Below are positions 58,464 through 64,000 of a DNA stretch of 64,000 nucleotides, piece by piece; the stretch's first letter is position 1; each line of letters opens with the position of its first letter. Made by a program: the position numbers and the translations under genes. The notes beneath the pieces were generated by a model, which was given only the letters and a program-made list of their open reading frames with translations, was not told where the DNA came from and searched no databases. Source of the DNA: JAVBWI01 sp036677445. Lineage in GTDB: Bacteria > Bacillota > Clostridia > Christensenellales > CAG-138. The stretch lies in the NCBI GenBank assembly GCA_036677445.1, contig JAVBWI010000023.1, positions 124,001-188,000 on the forward strand, in the 5' to 3' direction.

Positions 58464-59243
58464 TTGGATAAGTTGATTTATCAGGAAAATAACCAGGTGA
58501 TGGCTTCCTTTCAATCCGTATTCGTCAATGAAGAAATGCTTTTCCAGGTAGCCGAATTGTTCCCTATACCAATCCAGATATTTACGCCTGATGGCAATAC
58601 CGTTTTTGCTAGCCGGGCAGTGTTGGAGATGTGGAACATCTCCGAACCGTCGCAGATCGTGGGAAAATACAATTTGCTCAAAGATCCTGTTGTCAACGAG
58701 CGGCTGGGCCTGCGCGAATATGTCCGCCGGGCTTTTGCGGGAGAAATAGTCCTGGTGCCGGATGTAAAGGTGCCTTTGGAAGATTTTTCGCATTGGTATG
58801 AGGCGAGAAGTCCGGATTATAATGTGGAATCCATATATACAGATATTCTCAATTTTCCCGTATTTGATGAGAACAAGAAAATCACGCACATCGTCAGCGT
58901 GTTTATTACGTCCAGAATGTATCTTGGAAAATCAGATATCATAAGAGCGAAGGAATATATTGAGAGCCATTGGCTGGACGAATTTAATATGGATAAAATC
59001 GCGGACGCCGTCAAAATGAGCCGGTATCATTTTGCGCGCGTTTTCAAGAAAAATTCCGGTATGACTCCTTACAGCTACTATCAGGATATTAAAATCAGGA
59101 AGCTGAAGGACGCTCTGCGCGACACAAACCTCTCTATTACACAAGCATTCGCCTCTTGCGGCGTGGAATATAACGGCAGTTTCGCCAGGGTATTTAAGGA
59201 TAAAGTCGGAATGACTCCAACCCAATACCGAAAAACGCTTTAA
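58464..59243 (+). CDS. AraC family regulator with PAS-like sensor
   Basis: A 259-residue regulator. An N-terminal PAS-like domain (FPIPIQIFTPDGNTVFASRA, about 35-140) senses a small molecule or redox signal. A C-terminal AraC double helix-turn-helix (about 158-259) follows: YIESHWLDEFNMDKIADAVK, then YHFARVFKKNSGMTPYSYY and a second repeat ending VGMTPTQYRKTL. It starts with TTG at 58464 after AGGAGGAGG. It stands alone; the target may be neighbouring or elsewhere. Confidence 0.88.
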   Translation: MDKLIYQENNQVMASFQSVFVNEEMLFQVAELFPIPIQIFTPDGNTVFASRAVLEMWNISEPSQIVGKYNLLKDPVVNERLGLREYVRRAFAGEIVLVPDVKVPLEDFSHWYEARSPDYNVESIYTDILNFPVFDENKKITHIVSVFITSRMYLGKSDIIRAKEYIESHWLDEFNMDKIADAVKMSRYHFARVFKKNSGMTPYSYYQDIKIRKLKDALRDTNLSITQAFASCGVEYNGSFARVFKDKVGMTPTQYRKTL

Positions 59244-59417
59244 TAGTAAAAGCAGCCGTCTATTGACTGCCCTTCACTTGGTTTTGGGGAAGTCTATTTA
59301 TATGTAAGCAATATTTTTACTAAAATCAGCCTTCACCCGCTATTTCCTTGCCGCCGCGTTTTATAACATAAAAGCGGTATGAAGTATGCGAAAAGTTTAT
59401 GGAAGCGAGGGTTTATT

Positions 59418-59879
59418 ATGGCGCATTGTACAAATTGCGGTACGCAAATCGGCGAAGGCATCAGGTTCTGCCCTTCCTGCGGAACGGCCTCTGCGCAAAG
59501 CGGCGCTGCTCCCGGCCTGTCGGACGCGGCAGACGCACAAAACAACAAGGCAATGGGAGTACTGGCGTATTTGGGCATTCTTGTGCTGGTACCGGTTTTT
59601 GCCGCCAGGGAATCAAAATTTGCGCGTTTTCACGCGAACCAGGGGTTGGTATTACTGCTTGCTGAAGTTGCGTTCGGCATCGTTTCCGCAATCCTTACCA
59701 GCATATTCACCGCATTGCTGCTCGGTTCTGGCGCATGGGGGCTGTGGAGCGCCATCACGACCATACTGGGGTTGCTGTGGCTTGTTTTTCTTGTTCTTGC
59801 CATTATCGGCATTGTGAACGCCGTGAACGGCAACTGCAAGCAGCTGCCGGTGATCGGCGGGATCATGCTGCTCAAGTAA
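59418..59879 (+). CDS. Zinc-ribbon membrane protein, DUF4870-like
   Basis: A 153-residue protein: an N-terminal zinc ribbon CTNCGTQIGEGIRFCPSCG (two CxxC), a short linker, then a DUF4870/Tic20-like membrane domain with about three helices (MGVLAYLGILVLVPVF, FARFHANQGLVLLLAE, WLVFLVLAIIGIVNAV). Function unknown, common in Firmicutes. GCGAGGG precedes the ATG at 59418. Confidence 0.85.
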   Translation: MAHCTNCGTQIGEGIRFCPSCGTASAQSGAAPGLSDAADAQNNKAMGVLAYLGILVLVPVFAARESKFARFHANQGLVLLLAEVAFGIVSAILTSIFTALLLGSGAWGLWSAITTILGLLWLVFLVLAIIGIVNAVNGNCKQLPVIGGIMLLK

Positions 59880-59960
59880 CGCGGGAACTATCAATTCTTC
59901 ATCTTCAAAAGGTTCTTTAATTAAGGAAGAATCGTCACCCTGCCATAGCCCGTTTCACTT

Positions 59961-59997
59961 CAGCGTCATGCCACCGTTTTCCGATGGCATGACGCTG
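59961..59997. terminator. Perfect 13-bp inverted repeat between convergent genes
   Basis: CAGCGTCATGCCA (59961-59973) with TGGCATGACGCTG (59985-59997). No clear T-run on either side, so it may be a terminator of non-classical type. The remaining 145 bases up to the kinase stop hold nothing I can name. Confidence 0.5.
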
Positions 59998-60142
59998 ACG
60001 CCTATGTAACGCGTTTATTTATATAGCGGGTCGAACGCGGCGCAGGCACAATGGAGAGGAAATCCGGGTATCGCAGCTATGGCAAATAAGCCGGCATACC
60101 GCCAAACGGCATATACCGCCTGACTCGTTTACTGGCGCGGCC

Positions 60143-61684
60143 TTATATACGCCGACCGGCTTCGCACAGCAAATGCACGATCTCCTTAGTGGATAAATAC
60201 AGCTTCTTATATGATTGATAATATCCGTCATATTCCCTGCGCCGTGCTGTGTCGGGAACAAAGGCCCTGTCATAACGGCACCATTGGCGGACGCTTTCAT
60301 ATCCGTCAATCACGCCTGTGGCGACGCCCGCGATCAGCGCGTCGCCGACGGGCGCCTGCACATTATGCTTTGTCCGAAGGATGCGAAGGCCCGTTACGTC
60401 GGAAAGTATCTGCATCCATAAATCCGACCCGGTAGCGCCGCCGGAAACCACGCATTCCTCCTGCGCGCCGGCAAAAAGCGGGGAGACCTCCCGGATATGC
60501 CGGACGGCAAACGCCGTGGCTTCCAAAATCGCCCGGTACATATGGGCTCTATTATGCTTGAGCGTAAGGCCGCAAAATATCCCCCGGGCAAGGGGGTCCC
60601 ATATAGGGCTTCTTTCCCCCATAAAATAAGGCAATACAACAAGCCCCTCACAGCCCGGCGCTACACGTTCCGCCTCGTTGTCCAGCATATCAAAGGTGGT
60701 GCGGGCAATGACGCCGTCCACTTCCGTATAGGGCGCCAGCGTATCCCGGAACCATTTGGTCAGCGCGCCCGCCGCCGTTATGCCGCCGTAAGTGTACTGC
60801 ATATGCCGGGAATCGATCGCATTGGGCATGGAAATCAAGTCCGGCGAGACGGGATCCCGCCTGTGCAAAAGGCTCCAATTGATGGAGGTCCCGATAATAG
60901 CCGCCTGTTTTCCTTCTTCCATGACCCCCGCCGCCAATATAGAAGCCAGGCAGTCGGTGCACCCGGCGCAGACCGGAATGCCGGCGATGAGGCCCGTTTT
61001 TTCCGCCGCGGCTTGGGTGAGCCCGCCGACGATTTCCTCCGGCTCGTAGAATTGCCGGGGCATCATCTCCGGGGGAATCCCCAGCTTTTCCATCAAGGGA
61101 TGGCTCCAATCGTGCATATGGATATCGTAGATGCCGCCGATATTGGCCGCCGCCGTATAGTCGATCGTTACTTTTCCCGTCAGCGCATACACGATGAATG
61201 CATTGGATGGCAGGAAGTAGCGGATTTTTTCCCATATTGCAGGCTCGTGATCCCTGATCCAGAGCATTTTATTAAAGCCGAAATAGGCGTCGTTCCGGTT
61301 TCCGGTAATCCAAAACATTTCTTCCGGGTCTATGATACGCCCGGTTCTTACGGCCTGCTCCGTCGCCCGGCGGTCCATCCAGATAATCGCGTTGCGCAAG
61401 GGGCGCATATCCTGCCCCACGGGAACGCCGCTCCCCGCGAACAGGCCGCTTACGCAGAGCCCCGCAACCTGATTTGGCTCTATTCCCGCATTGGCCATGG
61501 AAGTACGGATGGTTTGATAAACCGCGTTTTCCCACTTCCCGGCGTCCTGTTCCGCCCAGCCCGCGCGCGGACAAATAAGCGGGTAGGCCGCATACGCTTC
61601 CCCCGCTACTGCGCCGTCGGTTCCAACGACGGCGGTCTTTGTTCCCGAAGTGCCGATATCCGTGCCAATTAAAAACTTTTTCAT
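60143..61684 (-). CDS. FGGY family carbohydrate kinase (first of two)
   Basis: A 513-residue sugar kinase. GTDIGTSGTKTAVVGTDG is the N-terminal phosphate-1 motif, GWAEQDAGKW the FGGY substrate region, IIWMDRRATEQ and DYTAAANIGGIYD follow, and the C-terminal ATP site is CVVSGGATGSDLWMQILSD. It is nearest to xylulokinase/gluconokinase-like members. It follows the second kinase gene after 12 bases on the minus strand and is the last gene of the operon. The substrate is a ketose, sugar acid or polyol not readable from sequence. Confidence 0.9.
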   Translation of the reverse strand: MKKFLIGTDIGTSGTKTAVVGTDGAVAGEAYAAYPLICPRAGWAEQDAGKWENAVYQTIRTSMANAGIEPNQVAGLCVSGLFAGSGVPVGQDMRPLRNAIIWMDRRATEQAVRTGRIIDPEEMFWITGNRNDAYFGFNKMLWIRDHEPAIWEKIRYFLPSNAFIVYALTGKVTIDYTAAANIGGIYDIHMHDWSHPLMEKLGIPPEMMPRQFYEPEEIVGGLTQAAAEKTGLIAGIPVCAGCTDCLASILAAGVMEEGKQAAIIGTSINWSLLHRRDPVSPDLISMPNAIDSRHMQYTYGGITAAGALTKWFRDTLAPYTEVDGVIARTTFDMLDNEAERVAPGCEGLVVLPYFMGERSPIWDPLARGIFCGLTLKHNRAHMYRAILEATAFAVRHIREVSPLFAGAQEECVVSGGATGSDLWMQILSDVTGLRILRTKHNVQAPVGDALIAGVATGVIDGYESVRQWCRYDRAFVPDTARRREYDGYYQSYKKLYLSTKEIVHLLCEAGRRI

Positions 61685-61696
61685 AGGCCTTCTCTT

Positions 61697-63205
61697 TTAT
61701 GCGTTTATTCCACACCGGTATATGGGCCGCAACTGCGCGTATAAGTTCCGGTAAGAATCATACAGCGCAAGATACCGCGCGGCAAGAGCCGGATCAGGTT
61801 CATACGTGGCCTCTATACGGACCAGCGCCCGGGCTCCTTCCTCTATGGAACGGAAAGCCCCGCACGCGGCAAGCCCAATGATTGCCGCTCCCAGGGATGC
61901 GGCCTCCCGCATCTGCAGGGAAGAGACCGGCTGCCCTAAGATGTCCGCCTTGAGCTGGAGCCCTTTGGGGCTTTTTGCGCCGCCGCCTACACATCGTATC
62001 GCCCGGATGGGAATGCCTATCTCTGCAAAGCGATCCTGGTTGACCCGCATTTCAAATGCCAGCCCCTCCAGCAGCGCCCGGACGATCTCTTCCTTTGTAG
62101 AGGAAAGCGTCAAGCCCACAATGGCGCCCTTGGCGTTCAGATCGCAGTAAGGCGTGCCGCTTCCGTTCAAATGCGGCAAAAACAGAAGGCCCGAGGGCTG
62201 TTCCGGCATGTCCTCCGCCAGTTTGCCAAAGGAGATATTCTCCCCTCCCGGCCCATTCTTCCACGCCAGCGTATCGCGCAGCCATTTTAGCACGATGCCG
62301 CCGGCGTGATTCAACGCAAAGGAAAAGTATTTCTCTGGGAGCGCATGCCTGTAGCACGGATAATACCCCTCAAAAAAAGGCCGGCTCCGGTTGGGCTGCT
62401 CCAGGCATACGGAAAGAACTTCCGCGGTGCCGTGGGAATCTACCGCCAGGCCTTCTTTAACCGCCCCCGCTCCCAGCGCGGCGCTCACCTGATCGTGGGC
62501 GCCTGCCACCAGCAGCGGACGGCCGGTAAGGCCAAGTTCCTCCGCCAATGTCCCGGAAAGCCGCCCTACGGCATTGCCGGAGGGAACGATTGTGCACAGC
62601 TTTTCCGCCGCCACGCCCGTGCGGCGCAGGATATCCCCGCACCAGCCGCCGCTTTGCTGGCTGTAGGCCATGGTACGGGATGCCATGGTACTGTCCGTAA
62701 TCGCCTCATCCGAGCCCAGCAGCTTATAAAACAGCGATTCATAGGTCATATACTTATGAACCTTTTCCGCTATATCCGGCCTGTTCCGCTCGATCCACAT
62801 GATCTTGGTCAGCGAATTGACGGGATGCGGCCGCATCCCGCTCACGGCAAACAGTTCATACGCGCCCAGCACGGTATTGCACCAATCCGCCTCCGGCCTG
62901 CTGCGGGTATCCATACCCAGAATAGCTCTGTAAAGCGGTTTGTCATCCCGCCCCACCGGGATGACGGCGTCGCCCTGCACACTAAGCGTGATGGCGGAAA
63001 GCTCCCGAATTCCGGATTGTTCCAACGCCTTTCCCAAAAGCGCCAGCGCAATGCGGAAAATCGCCATCGGATCCTGCTCCGCCCAGCCGTCGGCGGGATA
63101 GAGCACGGCGTATTCCTCAAACACGCCGGCGCATGGAGTCCCCTCTTCATCAAATAGAAATACCTTGCAACCGGTGGTGCCGACATCCATGCTGCAAACG
63201 TACAT
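61697..63205 (-). CDS. FGGY family carbohydrate kinase (second of two)
   Basis: A 502-residue kinase: CSMDVGTTGCKVFLFDEEG, YPADGWAEQDPMAIF, LGMDTRSRPEADW, AGAHDQVSAALGAG and the C-terminal RCVGGGAKSPKGLQLKADI. It is only distantly similar to the neighbouring kinase, so the two are not a recent duplication. The ATG at 63205 follows CTGGGG, four bases after the dehydrogenase stop; the frame continues to 63265. AHDQ instead of GCTDC points to a different sub-group, perhaps closer to xylulokinase/erythritol-type kinases. Confidence 0.9.
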   Translation of the reverse strand: MYVCSMDVGTTGCKVFLFDEEGTPCAGVFEEYAVLYPADGWAEQDPMAIFRIALALLGKALEQSGIRELSAITLSVQGDAVIPVGRDDKPLYRAILGMDTRSRPEADWCNTVLGAYELFAVSGMRPHPVNSLTKIMWIERNRPDIAEKVHKYMTYESLFYKLLGSDEAITDSTMASRTMAYSQQSGGWCGDILRRTGVAAEKLCTIVPSGNAVGRLSGTLAEELGLTGRPLLVAGAHDQVSAALGAGAVKEGLAVDSHGTAEVLSVCLEQPNRSRPFFEGYYPCYRHALPEKYFSFALNHAGGIVLKWLRDTLAWKNGPGGENISFGKLAEDMPEQPSGLLFLPHLNGSGTPYCDLNAKGAIVGLTLSSTKEEIVRALLEGLAFEMRVNQDRFAEIGIPIRAIRCVGGGAKSPKGLQLKADILGQPVSSLQMREAASLGAAIIGLAACGAFRSIEEGARALVRIEATYEPDPALAARYLALYDSYRNLYAQLRPIYRCGINA

Positions 63206-63209
63206 GAAG

Positions 63210-64000
63210 CTACCCCAGCATATTGTCCTGCAGTCTGCGCAATTGCAACAGTACGGACTGGTCATTTAACTCCACCATATCATAGGTAATAATGGTGTCT
63301 TTCGCGACATCCGTCCGCATTGTGGCCCCCTTTGCCAGGCCAACGGGCAGCATATTGCCCTCCCTGGCTACGCCTGCAAGGTCGATGCTGGCCCTGTAGC
63401 AGTATTCGCCGATGGAATCCAGCACCTCGCCCGCTTTCAGATCCCGTTTGGCAATGGTGATGCACTCGCTGGTCAGATGATCCATGGGATGGCCTGTAGA
63501 TTCCCCGTAGATGACCGCCTGCGCCACGGTAATGGGCGTTTCGATAGAGCACAGGTGATAAGGCCGATACAGCAGGTAATTGGGCCCGCTGCCCATGTCG
63601 CGTTGTACCAAGCCTTCGATAATACGCTGGTTGTCCGTAGTTACCACCACAAATACGCCGGGTGCGACGTTGCCTATGGCAAAATCCACAACACCTTCCT
63701 TGTCCAGAATACCGCCCTGGGATTTCAGGCTGAACACCTTGGTAAGCTCATCCACATTGCATTTTGCGCAATGCATGCCTCTGATATCCGGAATCAATCC
63801 CGTCGCATTGGATACGGCGCACATTTCGATCATCGTTTTGGAGCCGTCGACGAACTCTACCAGCATGCGCGCCTCCATCCGGCGCGCTTTGGCCTTGTCC
63901 GCCCATTCCTGGTCGCCGGGGGTCGCATAAAAATCCAGCGGATTGTTCTTTCCCTTGCCCGCCGCCACTACTTTAAAGCCCAGGGCCTTAGCAAACCGGT
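63210..64000 (-). CDS. COG4091-type dehydrogenase with SAF domain, 5' end cut by window
   Basis: The C-terminal part, about 263 residues, of a homoserine-dehydrogenase-like NAD(P) protein with a C-terminal SAF domain. It reads RFAKALGFKVVAAGKGKNNP from the window edge, so the Rossmann part lies outside. NVAPGVFVVVTTDNQRIIEG and YHLCSIETPITVAQAVIYGE are characteristic of this family, and the tail ITIAKRDLKAGEVLDSIGE is SAF-like. Members include the D-apionate oxidoisomerase-type enzymes. With two kinases downstream it suggests breakdown of a four- or five-carbon sugar or sugar acid. Confidence 0.82.
   Translation of the reverse strand, partial: RFAKALGFKVVAAGKGKNNPLDFYATPGDQEWADKAKARRMEARMLVEFVDGSKTMIEMCAVSNATGLIPDIRGMHCAKCNVDELTKVFSLKSQGGILDKEGVVDFAIGNVAPGVFVVVTTDNQRIIEGLVQRDMGSGPNYLLYRPYHLCSIETPITVAQAVIYGESTGHPMDHLTSECITIAKRDLKAGEVLDSIGEYCYRASIDLAGVAREGNMLPVGLAKGATMRTDVAKDTIITYDMVELNDQSVLLQLRRLQDNMLG

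Overview
The window looks like a chromosomal segment of an anaerobic, probably spore-forming Firmicute of the class Clostridia with moderately high G+C. The reasons are strong AGGAGG-type ribosome binding sites with many TTG/GTG starts, a PPi-type phosphofructokinase, a LysM-GH18 spore-hydrolase-like protein, YedF, a cobalamin riboswitch with an ECF transporter subunit, and flavin-based surface redox proteins. I see no rRNA, tRNA, CRISPR array, transposase or prophage. Both ends cut through genes.

Layout. 1-8.2 kb: the end of a Gfo/Idh/MocA dehydrogenase, a MalK/UgpC-type ABC ATPase, a HAD phosphatase, a PLP aminotransferase, a 57-residue protein, a bacteriohemerythrin lacking one metal ligand, methionine gamma-lyase and a GNAT protein. 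8.2-18.0 kb: a minus-strand operon (BMP lipoprotein, ABC ATPase, two permeases, trimeric-type purine nucleoside phosphorylase, MTA/SAH-type deaminase, MtnA-like isomerase, class II aldolase) divergent from a DeoR regulator. Together they read as uptake of a 5'-modified nucleoside (methylthioadenosine or 5'-deoxyadenosine), deamination, phosphorolysis, isomerisation and cleavage to dihydroxyacetone phosphate plus a small aldehyde: a deaminating version of the DHAP shunt.

18.1-27.8 kb: a nucleotide-sugar operon with RfbF, RfbG, a YerE-like TPP enzyme, a GNAT protein, two further aminotransferases, the RfbH/E1 3-dehydrase and a glycosyltransferase. This is the gene set expected for a CDP-3,6-dideoxyhexose carrying a two-carbon branch. 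No branch-ketone reductase is present, but an aminotransferase and an acetyltransferase are, so an aminated branch is possible. A hairpin-rich element between 31-bp direct repeats separates the dehydrase from the glycosyltransferase gene.

28.0-33.9 kb: TetR, ABC ATPase, FtsX-like permease and HlyD-type adaptor form an efflux operon. 34-40 kb: PPi-type PFK, PAP2 protein, a cobalamin riboswitch controlling a DUF4430 (transcobalamin C-terminal-like) protein and an ECF S component, an FMN-binding protein, an orphan LLH-type holin and the LysM-GH18 protein. 40.2-47.4 kb: sulfur genes (cysteine desulfurase, TtcA-like thiolase, cysteine synthase, YedF) around a surface flavoprotein reductase with a divergent MerR regulator. 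47.6-54.8 kb: an RDD protein, then a copper island (CopZ, lipoprotein, CopA, HxlR regulator, HMA-TauE-cupredoxin fusion). 54.9-59.9 kb: small enzymes and regulators. 60.1-64 kb: two FGGY kinases and a COG4091-type SAF-domain dehydrogenase, probably a sugar or sugar-acid catabolic operon.
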